Positions 24,726-33,735 of a DNA stretch of 64,000 nucleotides are shown piece by piece. Location of the stretch: assembly GCF_014654785.1 (NCBI RefSeq), contig NZ_BNBD01000001.1:806001-870000 (forward strand), given 5' to 3'. The notes below the pieces were generated by a model that was not told the origin of the DNA, ran no database searches, and saw only the letters and a program-made list of their open reading frames with translations. Each line of letters begins with the position of its first letter. Position 1 is the stretch's first letter. The translations under genes were made by a program, and so were the position numbers. Origin of the DNA: Streptomyces mashuensis. GTDB lineage: Bacteria; Actinomycetota; Actinomycetes; Streptomycetales; Streptomycetaceae.

Positions 24726-25688
24726 ATGCGCACGCACCACCGTGCCGTCGTCGTGACGTCCCTGTTCGGCGCCGCGCCCCTCGCCCTCGTCACGCTGGCG
24801 GCGGGGCCGGCCGCGGCCCACGGCTCCCTGACCGACCCGGTCAGCCGGGTGTCGGCCTGTTTCGCGGAGGGTCCGGAACACCCGCGGTCGGCGGCCTGCA
24901 AGGCCATGGTCGCGGCCGGCGGCACCCAGCCGCTGTACGACTGGAACGAGGTCAACATCGGTGACGCCGCCGGCCGGCACCGCAGCATCATCCCCGACGG
25001 CCGGCTGTGCAGCGCCGGACGCGACAAGTACCGCGGCCTGGACCTGCCGCGCGCCGACTGGCCGGCGTCGAAGCTGGCCCCCGGCCCGCACACGTTCCGC
25101 TACCGGGCCACCGCGCCGCACCGCGGCACGTTCGAGCTGTACGTCACCAAGGACGGGTACGACCCGAAGAAGCCGCTGAAGTGGTCCGACCTGGAGGCCA
25201 AGCCGTTCGCCAAGGTCACGAACCCCCTGCTGCAGAACGGCAGCTACGTCTTCCGGGGCACCGTCCCGAAGAAGTCCGGCCGCCACCTCGTCTACAGCAT
25301 CTGGCAGCGCTCGGACAGCCCCGAGGCGTTCTACACCTGCTCCGACGTGGACTTCGGCGGCTCCCGCGGGGTGGCTGCCGCCGCGGCGCCGAGCGACGAC
25401 CAGATCGACCGGGAGGCGGCCCGGTCGACGGTCTCCCACGCCGGGCACGGCGGCGACGCCCACGGCCCGGCGGCGCAGGGCGGCACGGGCCACGCCGTCC
25501 CCGCCGCGGCCGCCGGTGCCACGACCGTCCAGGCACCGGCCGCCCCCGGCCAGGGCGGCAACCTCGCCGAGACCGGCGGCGACGGCACGAGCACGCAACT
25601 GGCGCTCGCGGGCGCCGCGACCCTCGCGGCCGGCGCGACCACGCTCCTCCTGGTCACCCGCCGCCGCGCGGCCCGCAACCGCGCCTGA
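24726..25688 (+). CDS. cell-wall-anchored AA10 lytic polysaccharide monooxygenase
   Basis: The 320-residue protein has a signal peptide ending AAA, so mature residue 1 is His 32 (HGSLTDPVSR), the N-terminal copper histidine of LPMOs. His 132 in APHRGTFELY is the second brace ligand, and WNEVNI, GLDLPRADWP and the disulfide cysteines follow the AA10 pattern. A low-complexity stretch leads to LAETG at 280-284, a hydrophobic helix and RRRAARNRA, a complete sortase signal of the LAXTG (class E) type. It should oxidise crystalline chitin, or cellulose, while fixed to the wall. AAGGAG precedes the ATG. Wall anchoring of an LPMO is less common than free secretion. Confidence 0.9.
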   Translation: MRTHHRAVVVTSLFGAAPLALVTLAAGPAAAHGSLTDPVSRVSACFAEGPEHPRSAACKAMVAAGGTQPLYDWNEVNIGDAAGRHRSIIPDGRLCSAGRDKYRGLDLPRADWPASKLAPGPHTFRYRATAPHRGTFELYVTKDGYDPKKPLKWSDLEAKPFAKVTNPLLQNGSYVFRGTVPKKSGRHLVYSIWQRSDSPEAFYTCSDVDFGGSRGVAAAAAPSDDQIDREAARSTVSHAGHGGDAHGPAAQGGTGHAVPAAAAGATTVQAPAAPGQGGNLAETGGDGTSTQLALAGAATLAAGATTLLLVTRRRAARNRA

Positions 25689-25694
25689 GCCGGG

Positions 25695-26240
25695 TCAGCC
25701 CTCCACGCTCAAGTGGGTGAACGCCGTCGTGTGGCGCAGGCCCCCGGGGAGGGCGCAGTCGGTGGGGAGGGCGGCCGGGAGGGTCTGGATCGTCTTCTCC
25801 GCCGTGGCGCCCTTGCCCCGGCCGGCGACCACCACGCCGTGCAGGGTCGCGGTGTTGACGCCCGCCAGGCGCGTCGAGGGCCCGGAGCGGTAGGCGATGA
25901 CGGTGGTGCTGCCGTCGCGATAACGCAGCGTCTCCCGCGACTGGTTGGGGGCGAACAGCACGCACTCGCCGCCGGTGGTGCCCTCCGTGTGGTACGTGGC
26001 CGTGACCTCGCGCCCGGGGGCGACGGTGCAGTGGTAGACGCCGTCGACTGTCACGGGCGTGGGCGCCGAGGACAGCAGGTGGAGCCCGCCGTACGTGATG
26101 TCCTCCCGGCCCGAGCAGGCGAACGACGCCGCGCGTCCGGGGTGCCCGTGGCCGGCCGGGGCCCAGGCGGTGGTCGCCGCCAGCGCCCCGGCGACGGCGA
26201 GGGCCGCCAGGACGGTTCTCACGCCTCGCGTGCGGGTCAT
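25695..26240 (-). CDS. secreted hypothetical protein
   Basis: A 181-residue protein with a clear signal peptide (MTRTRGVRTVLAALAVAGALAATTAWAPAGHG) and a mature domain with four Cys (SFACSG, VYHCTV, GGECVL, PTDCAL), suggesting two disulfides. The strong GAAGGAG site fixes ATG 26240. It ends 6 bases from the convergent LPMO gene. I do not recognise the family; similar small secreted proteins are common in streptomycetes. Confidence 0.75.
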   Translation of the reverse strand: MTRTRGVRTVLAALAVAGALAATTAWAPAGHGHPGRAASFACSGREDITYGGLHLLSSAPTPVTVDGVYHCTVAPGREVTATYHTEGTTGGECVLFAPNQSRETLRYRDGSTTVIAYRSGPSTRLAGVNTATLHGVVVAGRGKGATAEKTIQTLPAALPTDCALPGGLRHTTAFTHLSVEG

Positions 26241-26424
26241 GCGTTCTCCTTCGTCGGCTTCGTCGGCCCTGGCGGGGTCCCCGGGCGTGGTCTGGTTACC
26301 CCGGTGCCCCGCCGTTCCCCCCGCCGCCCACCACGGCGCCGGAGCGCGCGCCCCCGCGACCGGCGCACCTCCGGCCCCCGGCGCCCTGCCCGTACGCCCC
26401 GTCACCCCGGCACCGTGAACCGGC

Positions 26425-27540
26425 ATGAGCGACACGAGCGCCACGAGTTGCACGAAGGCAGGGCCGGCGGCAGCTCCGCGCGTGGCCGCCGTCGCGGTCG
26501 CCGTCCCGCCGCACCGGCACCGGCAGCGGGACATCGCGGCGGTGTTCGCCGAGGCGTTCCTCTCCGCCGACGCGGCGGTGCGCCGGCAGTTCACGGCGAT
26601 CGCGGCGCACTGCGGCATCGCCCACCGCAACCTCTCGCTGCCCCTGGAGGAGTACCGCCGGCGGCGCACGTTCACCGAGTACAACGCGCTCTGGGCGGCG
26701 ACCGCGGCCCGGGTCGGCCACGAGGCCCTGACCGGGGCCCTCGCGGCGGCCGGCGTACGGCCGGACGAGGTGGGGGCCCTCGTCACCACCACCGCCACGG
26801 GTGTCACCCTGCCGTCGTACGACGCCGGGCTCGTGCACGGCGCCGGCCTGCCGGAGGACGTGACGCGCCTGCCGTTGTTCGGCCTCGGCTGCGCCGGGGG
26901 AGCCGCCGGTCTCGGCCGGGTGCGCGACCACCTGACGGCCTACCCGGACGGGGTGGCCGTCCTGGTGGCGGTCGAGCTGTGCTCGCTCGCCTTCCAGTGC
27001 GCCGACACCTCCCCGGGCAACCTCGTCGCCACGGCGCTCTTCGGCGACGCCGCCGCTGCCGTCGTGGTGGTCGGTGCCCGCCGCGCCGATCGCACCCACC
27101 ACGCCTCCGGGCCGTCCCTCGTCGCCGGGCGCAGCCGCCTCCACGCCGGCACCGCGCACCTGATGGGCATGCGCGCGGGCTCGCACGGCCTGGCCGCGTT
27201 CCTCTCCCCGGAGATCCCCGCGCACGCCGAGAAGCACCTGCCCGACGCCGTGCACCGCTTCCTCGCCGGCCACGGACTGACGGTGGACGACATCGCCGCC
27301 TGGGTGGTCCACCCCGGCGGCCCGAAGGTCATGGAGGCCGTGGTCCGCTCCCTGGGCCTGCCGCCCGCCGCCCTCACGTCGTCCCGCGCCTGCCTGGCCG
27401 AGCGCGGCAACATCTCCTCCGCCTCCGTCCTCGACGTCCTCCGCCGCACCATGGCCGCGCCGCCGGCCCCCGGCGCGTACGGCCTGCTGCTGGCCCTCGG
27501 CCCCGGCGTCACCACCGAACTGCTGCTCCTGCGCTGGTAG
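26425..27540 (+). CDS. type III polyketide synthase
   Basis: The 371-residue enzyme has the chalcone-synthase triad: Cys 156 in [13 protein letters not shown], His 296 in [11 protein letters not shown], and Asn 329 in RGNISSASV. Length and thiolase fold are normal. It condenses malonyl-CoA onto an acyl starter to give alkylresorcinols, pyrones or naphthalenes. The ribosome binding site is weak. A HemK-like methyltransferase gene follows at 48 bases, then CDGSH, so a tailoring operon is possible. The 184 bases before it, up to the secreted protein, contain no gene I can support. Confidence 0.9.
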   Translation: MSDTSATSCTKAGPAAAPRVAAVAVAVPPHRHRQRDIAAVFAEAFLSADAAVRRQFTAIAAHCGIAHRNLSLPLEEYRRRRTFTEYNALWAATAARVGHEALTGALAAAGVRPDEVGALVTTTATGVTLPSYDAGLVHGAGLPEDVTRLPLFGLGCAGGAAGLGRVRDHLTAYPDGVAVLVAVELCSLAFQCADTSPGNLVATALFGDAAAAVVVVGARRADRTHHASGPSLVAGRSRLHAGTAHLMGMRAGSHGLAAFLSPEIPAHAEKHLPDAVHRFLAGHGLTVDDIAAWVVHPGGPKVMEAVVRSLGLPPAALTSSRACLAERGNISSASVLDVLRRTMAAPPAPGAYGLLLALGPGVTTELLLLRW

Positions 27541-27587
27541 CCGTCCGGCCCCGTTTCCGCCGTGCCCGCCGGGGTACCCGGTCGGCC

Positions 27588-28247
27588 GTGGGGCTTCTGA
27601 CGCTTCCCGGGGTCTACGCGCCGCAGGAGGACAGCGCCCTGCTGGCGCAGGCCCTGCGGCAGGAAGGGCCGCTGCCCGGTGCCCGCGTCCTCGACGTCGG
27701 CACCGGCACCGGGGTCCTGGCCATCACGGCCGCCCGCGCGGGCGCCGAACGCGTCGTCGCCGTCGACGTGTCCCGGCGGGCCGTGCTCACCGCGCGGCTC
27801 AACGCCGTGCTGGCGCGGCAGCGCGTCCACGTCGTCCGCGGCGACCTGCTGGCCCCGGTGGCGGGGGAGCGCTTCGACCTGGTCCTGGCCAATCTGCCGT
27901 ACGTGCCGTCGCGCCGGGCGGGCGTGCCGGACCACGGGCTCGCACGGGCCTGGGAGGGCGGCCGGGACGGCCGCGAGGTGGTGGACCGGTTCTGCGCCGG
28001 CGTGGGGCCGCTGCTGCGGCCCGGCGGGGTGCTGCTGATGGTGCACTCCGCGTTCTCCGGCCCCGGGGCCACCCTGGACCGGCTGCGGGAGGCGGGCCTG
28101 GCCGCCGAGGTCACCGGGCGCCGCGTCGTGCCGTTCGGGCCGGTGCTGCGCGGACGCCGCGGCTGGCTCCGGGCCCGCGGGCTGGCCGGGCCCGGCGAGG
28201 ACAAGGAGGAACTGGTGGTGATCCGTGGCCGGCGCCCCGCCCCCTGA
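27588..28247 (+). CDS. HemK/PrmC-like class I methyltransferase
   Basis: The 219-residue product has VLDVGTGTGVLAI at 34-46 and NLPYVPS at 102-108, the (N/D)PPY-type motif of enzymes that methylate amide or amino nitrogen, here with Leu for the first Pro. It lacks the N-terminal helical domain of PrmC and is closer to the eukaryote/archaeal HemK2-type in size. GTG 27588 was chosen as it opens just before the conserved LPGVYAPQEDSALLA segment. The last 23 bases overlap the CDGSH gene. Target could be a protein or a small molecule. Confidence 0.82.
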   Translation: MGLLTLPGVYAPQEDSALLAQALRQEGPLPGARVLDVGTGTGVLAITAARAGAERVVAVDVSRRAVLTARLNAVLARQRVHVVRGDLLAPVAGERFDLVLANLPYVPSRRAGVPDHGLARAWEGGRDGREVVDRFCAGVGPLLRPGGVLLMVHSAFSGPGATLDRLREAGLAAEVTGRRVVPFGPVLRGRRGWLRARGLAGPGEDKEELVVIRGRRPAP

Positions 28248-28473
28248 CGAGCGGCCCGCCCGGCGGGTGTGGCACGACCCGGGCGGGCCCGTGGTGATCG
28301 AGGGGCCCGTCGAGGTCGTCATGGACGACGGCTCGGTGGTGCGCTCCGACCGGCCCGTCGTCGCCGTCTGCACCTGCCGGCGCAGCCGCATCCTGCCGTG
28401 GTGCGACACCAGCCACCGCGAACGGCCCGGCCCCGCCCCGCCGTCAGGCGGCCGGGAGCGGGACGCGCAGTGA
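28225..28473 (+). CDS. CDGSH iron-sulfur domain protein
   Basis: An 82-residue protein with the 2Fe-2S ligand set Cys 49, Cys 51, Cys 60 and His 64 (CTC-x8-CDTSH), the CDGSH motif with Thr for Gly. The GPVEVVMDDGS strand before it is typical of the single-domain actinobacterial type. It overlaps both the upstream methyltransferase and the convergent diiron protein. CDGSH genes often adjoin iron-containing haem-oxygenase-fold genes in actinomycetes, as here; an electron-transfer partnership is inferred. Confidence 0.88.
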   Translation: MAGAPPPDERPARRVWHDPGGPVVIEGPVEVVMDDGSVVRSDRPVVAVCTCRRSRILPWCDTSHRERPGPAPPSGGRERDAQ

Positions 28474-29430
28474 CGAGCCGCCCGAGCGCCACGCGCCGAG
28501 CACGGCGCCGGCGAACCGGTCCTCCAGCCACTGCGTGGCCCTGATGCCGAACACCACGTCGCCCGCCAGCCCCGGCTCGCGCCGCACCAGGTCCTCGACG
28601 ACCTCGTGCCGTACGAGCTGCTCGTGCACGGCGTCCGCCTCCACGTGCTCGGCGTAGAACCGCACCGCCGCCGGCCCCGCCCCGAGCCGTTCCAGCGCGC
28701 GCACCAGCCGCCGGGAGGCCGGCGACGAGGTGATCTCCAGCACCGCGAAGTGGCCCACCAGGCTGCCGCGCAGCGCCCGGTGCAGCCCGAACAGCGACAT
28801 GACGTTGACGGTGGCCAGCGTCGTGCCGGGCACGTGGCCGGCGTAGTGCCCGTACGTGTCGTCGAGGCCCAGGTCCCGCATCAGGTCCGCGTACAGCCGG
28901 GAGTGCACCCGGTCGGCGCGGCCGGCGCCGAACTCGTCGTACTCCACGGCGACCAGGCCCGCCTTGGCCCGGCCCGTCAGCCGGGGCACGGCCCACAGGT
29001 GCGGGTCGGCCTCCTTGAGCTGGTAGAGCGAGCGGTGGACGGCGTACTCGCGCAGATGCGACGTCCCGCCCTCGTCCTGGAGGAAGCCCGACACGCCGCC
29101 GCCGTCACCGGGTTCGGCCAGGACGCGGCGCAGGGCGGCGGTGACGTCGTCGCCGGGCGGGACGTCCGCGCGCAGCTGCTCCAGGAACCGGCGTTCCAGC
29201 GCGGCCCGGAAGCGCAACAGGTCCGGGTCCCACTCCCAGGCGTCCGGCACTCCGTCGAGGCCGTGGTAGTGCAGCTCGTAGCAGAGGCAGAGGGCCAGGT
29301 GGAGGTCGTCGCCGTACGGGTCGGCCGCGGCGGCCGCGGCACCGCCGGGCGGCGCCCGGTGGCCGGGCGGGCCGTCGAGCAGCTCCAGCAGGGCGGCGGA
29401 CAGCTCCCCGCGCGGGTGCGGGCGTCTCAT
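28444..29430 (-). CDS. iron-containing redox enzyme, haem-oxygenase-like diiron fold
   Basis: The 328-residue product is helical with Glu/His pairs placed as in HDO-type diiron proteins: CYELHYHG near 50, VEYDEFGAGRADRVHSRLY at about 165-183, and FYAEHVEADAVHEQLV with a final HEVVED. It probably binds two irons and activates oxygen, as UndA, SznF or CADD do. It is convergent with and overlaps the CDGSH gene by 30 bases, and its start is about 80 bases from the iron box at 29513, so it may be repressed by iron together with the siderophore genes. Substrate unknown. Confidence 0.82.
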   Translation of the reverse strand: MRRPHPRGELSAALLELLDGPPGHRAPPGGAAAAAADPYGDDLHLALCLCYELHYHGLDGVPDAWEWDPDLLRFRAALERRFLEQLRADVPPGDDVTAALRRVLAEPGDGGGVSGFLQDEGGTSHLREYAVHRSLYQLKEADPHLWAVPRLTGRAKAGLVAVEYDEFGAGRADRVHSRLYADLMRDLGLDDTYGHYAGHVPGTTLATVNVMSLFGLHRALRGSLVGHFAVLEITSSPASRRLVRALERLGAGPAAVRFYAEHVEADAVHEQLVRHEVVEDLVRREPGLAGDVVFGIRATQWLEDRFAGAVLGAWRSGGSSLRVPLPAA

Positions 29431-29512
29431 CCCTCCTGCCTACCACGCCGGGGCCGGTTCCGCCGCTCGGGGGACGCCCGGCTGCTCGCCCGCCTTGCGT
29501 GATCCCCGGGTG

Positions 29513-29531
29513 TTAAGGTAAGCCTTACCTA
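29513..29531. promoter_or_regulatory. iron box (IdeR/DmdR operator) 1
   Basis: AGGTAAG-C-CTTACCT at 29516-29530 is a perfect palindrome inside TTAAGGTAAGCCTTACCTA, close to the actinobacterial iron box TTAGGTTAGGCTNACCTAA. It lies between the diiron gene and the FhuF-like gene. Confidence 0.85.
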
Positions 29532-29571
29532 CTCTTTGCCGACGGTGCCGATCACTCCGCCTGGGGGTCTC

Positions 29572-30414
29572 GTGACGACTGCAGTGGACGTCGCTTCCAC
29601 GACCGGGACGGTCGCCGTGCCCTCGGCACCGGCCCGCGTGGACGTGCTGCGCGAGACCTACGAGGGGACCGCCGCCGCGCTGGGCTCCCTCGTCCGTCTG
29701 GAGGTGCCGGCCCGCGCCGGCGCCGGCCAGGTCACCGGCGCACGGCTCGTCAAGGACCCCGCCCTGCGCGAATGGCTCGTCGACCTGGCGGGCCGGCGCA
29801 TCACGGAGACCCACGGCGTGACGCCGCGGCGCGACGTGGCGGCCCTGGAGGCCCTCCACCAGTACGCCTTCCTCGCCACCGCCGCCATGAGCGGGCCGTG
29901 GTTCCTCACGCGGCGCGTGCCCTGGCTCGGGCCCGACGGCATCGGCTACGACGAGACGTCCGGCACGCTGACCGTCTCCCCCTCCTACGTCACCTGCCTG
30001 CCCGGTGACCCGGCGGCCGGACTGCCCGGCGTCCGCGTCGTGCCGGACGAGGAGCAGCTGCGCGCGGTGCTGCGCGCCGCCGTCGCCCACCACCTGGGGC
30101 CCGTCCTGGAGGAGTTCCGCCCGCTGCTGCGCCGTGGCCCCCGCGCCGTGTGGGGGCTGGCCACCGACGAACTGGCCGAGGGCATCTGGTACGTGGGCCG
30201 GGTCACCGGCCAGGAGGGCCGCGCGGTGGCCGCCGCCGGCGCGCTGCTGCCGGGCTCGACCCCGCCGTTCGTGGGCGCCGCCGGTTTCCGGCCCTGTGGG
30301 GAGGGTGACGAGGAGGCGGACGGCGAGGCCACCCGCACCCGCGTCAACTGCTGCCTCTGGTACACCGTCACCCCGCAGAAGCTCTGCGGCACCTGCCCGC
30401 GCCGCAGCCGCTGA
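29572..30414 (+). CDS. FhuF-like 2Fe-2S ferric-siderophore reductase
   Basis: The product (280 residues) ends with Cys 260, 261, 272 and 275 (NCCLWYTVTPQKLCGTC), the unusual CC-x10-C-x2-C cluster site of FhuF-type siderophore-iron reductases. The body contains the RRDVAALEALHQYAFLATAAMSGPWFLTRRVPWLG segment common in actinobacterial members. It reduces ferric siderophore in the cytoplasm to release iron. GTG 29572 follows GGGGG and is favoured over 29536. It is the first gene after iron box 1. Confidence 0.85.
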   Translation: MTTAVDVASTTGTVAVPSAPARVDVLRETYEGTAAALGSLVRLEVPARAGAGQVTGARLVKDPALREWLVDLAGRRITETHGVTPRRDVAALEALHQYAFLATAAMSGPWFLTRRVPWLGPDGIGYDETSGTLTVSPSYVTCLPGDPAAGLPGVRVVPDEEQLRAVLRAAVAHHLGPVLEEFRPLLRRGPRAVWGLATDELAEGIWYVGRVTGQEGRAVAAAGALLPGSTPPFVGAAGFRPCGEGDEEADGEATRTRVNCCLWYTVTPQKLCGTCPRRSR

Positions 30415-30430
30415 GGGCGGCACAAGAAGA

Positions 30431-30461
30431 GGCCGGGCGCTCCGTCACGGAGCGCCCGGCC
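30431..30461. terminator. bidirectional hairpin terminator
   Basis: A perfect 14-base stem (GGCCGGGCGCTCCG at 30431-30444 with 30448-30461) closes a 3-base loop between the convergent FhuF-like and binding-protein genes. Confidence 0.85.
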
Positions 30462-30477
30462 CTTCCGCGTGCGGTGG

Positions 30478-31488
30478 TCAGGCGCGGGCGGCGTCGACCC
30501 CGTACGTCTTGGCGACGTCGTCCAGCACGGAGTTGGCGCCGTACAGGCCCACGGCGAGCATCCAGGTGGTGTCGTCCACCTCGTGGACCTGGCCCTTCAG
30601 CTGCTTCCAGAGCGGGTTGGCCTGGAACTTCTCCTTGTTCTTCGTGCCGGCCCCCGACGGGTCGGGGTAGGCGGTGACGAAGATGTCGTCCGCGTCGACC
30701 TTCTTGATCTGCTCCTCGGAGATGTCGGCGTTGAAGCCGGTGCCCTTGGCGTCCTGCGGCTTGTCGAAGCCGAGGTCCTTCAGGACGACACCGATGTAGG
30801 TGTCCTCCTTGTACAGGCGCGTCGGGCCGTCCACGAACCGGACGACGGAGACCGAGGGGTTGGCGCCCTTCTTCTTGCGGACCTCCTCGCCGACGGCCTT
30901 GGCGCGCTTGTCGTACGCGGCGATCTTCTCGTCGGCGAGCTTCTCCTTGCCGAGCGCCTTGCCGACGAGCTTGAGGTTGTCCTTCCACGTCGCGCCGGTG
31001 TCCTCGGTGAAGACGGTGGGCGCGATGCCCGACAGCTGCTTGTACAGCTTCTCGTGACGGACCTTCGCGGAGAGGATGAGGTCCGGCTTCAACGCCTGGA
31101 TCTTCTCCAGGCTGGGCTCCTCGAGCATGCCCACGGGCTTGGCCTTGCCGGCGTACGCGGCGGCGTCCTTGCCGAAGTAGGCGGGCAGCTTCTCGTCAGG
31201 GGCGGCGAACGTGGTGTAGCCCACGACCTCCGACTGGAGGGCCAGCGTGGCGTCGACGAACGTCATGTCGAGGGCCACGATGCGCTTCGGGGCCTTCTTC
31301 AGCTCCGTCTTGCCCATGGCGTGCTCGATGGTGCGGGGGAAGGCCGAGCCGACGGCGGACGAGGAGTTGTCGCTCTTGTCCGTATCCTTGTCCGAGTTGC
31401 CGCCGCAGGCGGCAGTGGCGAGCAAGCCCGCGGTAACAGCGACGGCTCCGACAGTGCGGCTGAAACGGCTGAGCCAACGGGCTCTCAT
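30478..31488 (-). CDS. iron-siderophore ABC transporter substrate-binding lipoprotein
   Basis: A 336-residue lipoprotein: lipobox LLATAACGG with Cys 28, a Lys/Asp/Ser spacer, then a two-lobed periplasmic-binding fold of the FepB/FhuD class (RIVALDMTFVDATLALQSEVVGYT, LKPDLILSAKVRHEKLYKQLSGIAPTVF, a long central helix). It is 40-50% Lys/Ala-rich in surface helices, like DesE proteins. It captures the ferric siderophore outside the membrane. Iron box 2 lies just upstream, shared with the divergent permease genes. Confidence 0.92.
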   Translation of the reverse strand: MRARWLSRFSRTVGAVAVTAGLLATAACGGNSDKDTDKSDNSSSAVGSAFPRTIEHAMGKTELKKAPKRIVALDMTFVDATLALQSEVVGYTTFAAPDEKLPAYFGKDAAAYAGKAKPVGMLEEPSLEKIQALKPDLILSAKVRHEKLYKQLSGIAPTVFTEDTGATWKDNLKLVGKALGKEKLADEKIAAYDKRAKAVGEEVRKKKGANPSVSVVRFVDGPTRLYKEDTYIGVVLKDLGFDKPQDAKGTGFNADISEEQIKKVDADDIFVTAYPDPSGAGTKNKEKFQANPLWKQLKGQVHEVDDTTWMLAVGLYGANSVLDDVAKTYGVDAARA

Positions 31489-31523
31489 CTACGGGGTCCC
31501 TTCTCTGTTCACGTGGTACGCCA

Positions 31524-31542
31524 TAAGGATAGGCTCACCTAA
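31524..31542. promoter_or_regulatory. iron box 2
   Basis: TAAGGATAGGCTCACCTAA matches the IdeR/DmdR consensus at 16 or so of 19 positions. It sits between the divergent binding-protein and permease starts and probably controls both. Confidence 0.85.
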
Positions 31543-31570
31543 GTGGCCGGAAATCGTCGTGGAGGGGATC

Positions 31571-32641
31571 GTGACCGAAGCGCTACCTGCACCACCCAGG
31601 GAAACGCCCCGGAAACAGGGGCGGATCCAGCAGGTGGCGACCGAAAGAACCAGGAAACGGCGGACGGCGACGGCCGCCCTGACCGGCCTGCTGGCCCTGG
31701 CCGTGCTGCTGAGCATCGCGCTGGGCGCCGAACCCCTGACCCCGGGCCAGGTCTGGCACGGCCTGTGGCACGCCTCCGGCTCCGAGGGTGACGTCATCGT
31801 CCGCTCGCTGCGCCTGCCCCGGACCGTGACCGCGCTGGTCGCCGGCGTCGCCCTGGGTGCCGCGGGCGCCCTGATGCAGGGCCACACCCGCAACCCCATC
31901 GCCGACCCCGTCGTCCTCGGCATCAGCGCCGGGGCCGGCATGGGCGTCGTCGCCTCCCTCTTCCTCATCGGCGTCAGCAGCCTGTACGGCTACGTGTGGT
32001 TCGGCTTCCTCGGCGCCGCGCTGGCCGGGACGCTGGTGTACGCGGTGGGCGCGCTCACGCGCGGCGGCGCCACGCCCGTGACCCTGGCCCTGGCCGGCGC
32101 CGCGGCGCACGCGCTGTTCACCGCCGTCACGGCCGGCATGGTGCTCTTCGACCGGCAGGCCCTGGAGACATACCGTTTCTGGACGGTGGGCTCGGTCGCC
32201 GGCCAGCCGCTGGAGCTCACCGCGAAGGCACTGCCGTTCGTCCTGGCCGGGCTGGTGCTGGCCGCCCTGAACACGCCGGGCCTCAACGCCCTGTCGCTGG
32301 GCGAGGACGTGGCCCGGATGCTCGGCGTGCGCATCGGCCCGACCCGCGCCGTCGGCATGGCGGCGGTCACCCTCCTCACGGGCACGGCGGTGGCGATGTG
32401 CGGGCCCATCGGCTTCGTCGGCCTGGTCGGCACGCACGTCGCCCGGTACTTCTCCGGGCCCGACTACCGCTGGATCGTGGCGCAGGCCGCGCTCATCGGC
32501 GCGGCCCTCATGCTCCTCGCGGACACCCTCGGGCGGCTGGTGGCGCGCCCCGGGGAGCTCCAGGTGGGCATCATGCTGGCGCTCATCGGCGCGCCGGTCT
32601 TCATCCAGCTCGTCCGCCGCCGCGAGGCGGTGCGGATATGA
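31571..32641 (+). CDS. FecCD-family siderophore permease 1
   Basis: A 356-residue permease with about nine or ten membrane helices and the FecCD marks RLPRTVTALVAGVALGAAGALMQGHTRNPIADPVVLGISAGAGMG and AMCGPIGFVGLVGTHVARYFSGPDYRW, which includes the loop that contacts the ATPase. GTG 31571 directly follows GGAGGGGATC. It overlaps the second permease by ATGA. Confidence 0.92.
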   Translation: MTEALPAPPRETPRKQGRIQQVATERTRKRRTATAALTGLLALAVLLSIALGAEPLTPGQVWHGLWHASGSEGDVIVRSLRLPRTVTALVAGVALGAAGALMQGHTRNPIADPVVLGISAGAGMGVVASLFLIGVSSLYGYVWFGFLGAALAGTLVYAVGALTRGGATPVTLALAGAAAHALFTAVTAGMVLFDRQALETYRFWTVGSVAGQPLELTAKALPFVLAGLVLAALNTPGLNALSLGEDVARMLGVRIGPTRAVGMAAVTLLTGTAVAMCGPIGFVGLVGTHVARYFSGPDYRWIVAQAALIGAALMLLADTLGRLVARPGELQVGIMLALIGAPVFIQLVRRREAVRI

Positions 32642-33735
32642 CCACGGACGTGAGGACCGGCAGGAGGAAGGCCGTCGTCCCCGGGCGCACGCCCCTGCGG
32701 GCCGGCCCCGTCTCGGCGGTGTGGCGGCCGCGCACCCTGCTGATCCCGCTGCTGACCCTCGCGGTGCTCCTCCTGGGGGTGCTCGTCAACTGCGGGCGCG
32801 GCGACATCGACATCCCGGTCGGCGACGTGGCCCGCGCGCTGCTGGGCATGGGCGACGAGACGAACCGCTCGGTGGTGACCGAGCTGCGGCTGCCCCGCTC
32901 GGTGACCGGCGCCCTCGTCGGCGCCGCGCTGGGGCTGGCCGGCGCCGTCGTCCAGGGCCTGGCGCGCAACCCGCTGGCCAGCCCCGACGTCCTGGGCATC
33001 ACGGCGGGTTCGGGCGTGGGCGCGGTGACCGTCATCGTCTTCGGCGGTGCGTACGGCGGCGTCGGCGGCTCCCTGGGCGACATCGGCATCCCGGCGGCCG
33101 CGATGGCCGGCGGCCTGGTGGCGGCCCTGCTGGTGTACCTGCTGGCGGTGCGGCGCGGGCTGACGGGCTTCCGTGTGCTGCTGGTGGGCGTGGGCGTGAA
33201 CGCCATCCTCACCAGCGTGCTGTCCTGGCTGCTGCTGAAGGCCGACATCGTCGACGCCGGCCGCGCCCTGCTGTGGCTCAACGGCAGCCTCAACGGCGCC
33301 TCGTGGGACACCGCGCAGCCGGTCCTGTGGGTGCTGGTGGTGCTCCTGCCCGTCGCCCTGCTGCTGTCGTTCCCCTTCGGCGCGCTCGTCTTCGACGAGG
33401 ACACCGCGCGCGGCCTCGGCGTCCGCATGACCGCGACGCGGGTGGCGCTGCTGTTCACGGCGGTGCTGCTGACGGCCGCCGCGACCGCGAGCGCCGGCCC
33501 CGTCGCGTTCGTGGCGCTGGCCTGCCCGCAGCTGGCGGTCCGGCTGCTGCGCACGGGCACCCCGCCGCTGCTCGCCTCGGCGCTCGTCGGCGCGGCGGTC
33601 ACCGTCTGGGCCGACGTGCTCGGCCGTACGGCCTTCGGCGCCGTGGAACTGCCCGTGGGCATCCTCACCGCCGCCCTCGGCGCCCCCTACCTGCTGTACC
33701 TGCTGATCCGGAGCGGAAGGGCCCGCACGTCATGA
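32638..33735 (+). CDS. FecCD-family siderophore permease 2
   Basis: A 365-residue homologue of the preceding gene (RLPRSVTGALVGAALGLAGAVVQGLARNPLASPDVLGITAGSG) that completes the heterodimeric channel. In the ATPase-contact loop it reads SAGPVAFVALACPQLAVRLLR, with Pro-Gln where PHIAR is usual. Start and stop overlap both neighbours, so the import operon is translationally coupled. Confidence 0.92.
   Translation: MTTDVRTGRRKAVVPGRTPLRAGPVSAVWRPRTLLIPLLTLAVLLLGVLVNCGRGDIDIPVGDVARALLGMGDETNRSVVTELRLPRSVTGALVGAALGLAGAVVQGLARNPLASPDVLGITAGSGVGAVTVIVFGGAYGGVGGSLGDIGIPAAAMAGGLVAALLVYLLAVRRGLTGFRVLLVGVGVNAILTSVLSWLLLKADIVDAGRALLWLNGSLNGASWDTAQPVLWVLVVLLPVALLLSFPFGALVFDEDTARGLGVRMTATRVALLFTAVLLTAAATASAGPVAFVALACPQLAVRLLRTGTPPLLASALVGAAVTVWADVLGRTAFGAVELPVGILTAALGAPYLLYLLIRSGRARTS

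Noticed and set aside
21632..25093. An 1153-residue minus-strand open frame across the kinase and chitinase
   Set aside because: Low-complexity Gly/Arg/His/Ala antisense shadow; the plus strand has clear kinase, chitinase and LPMO motifs.
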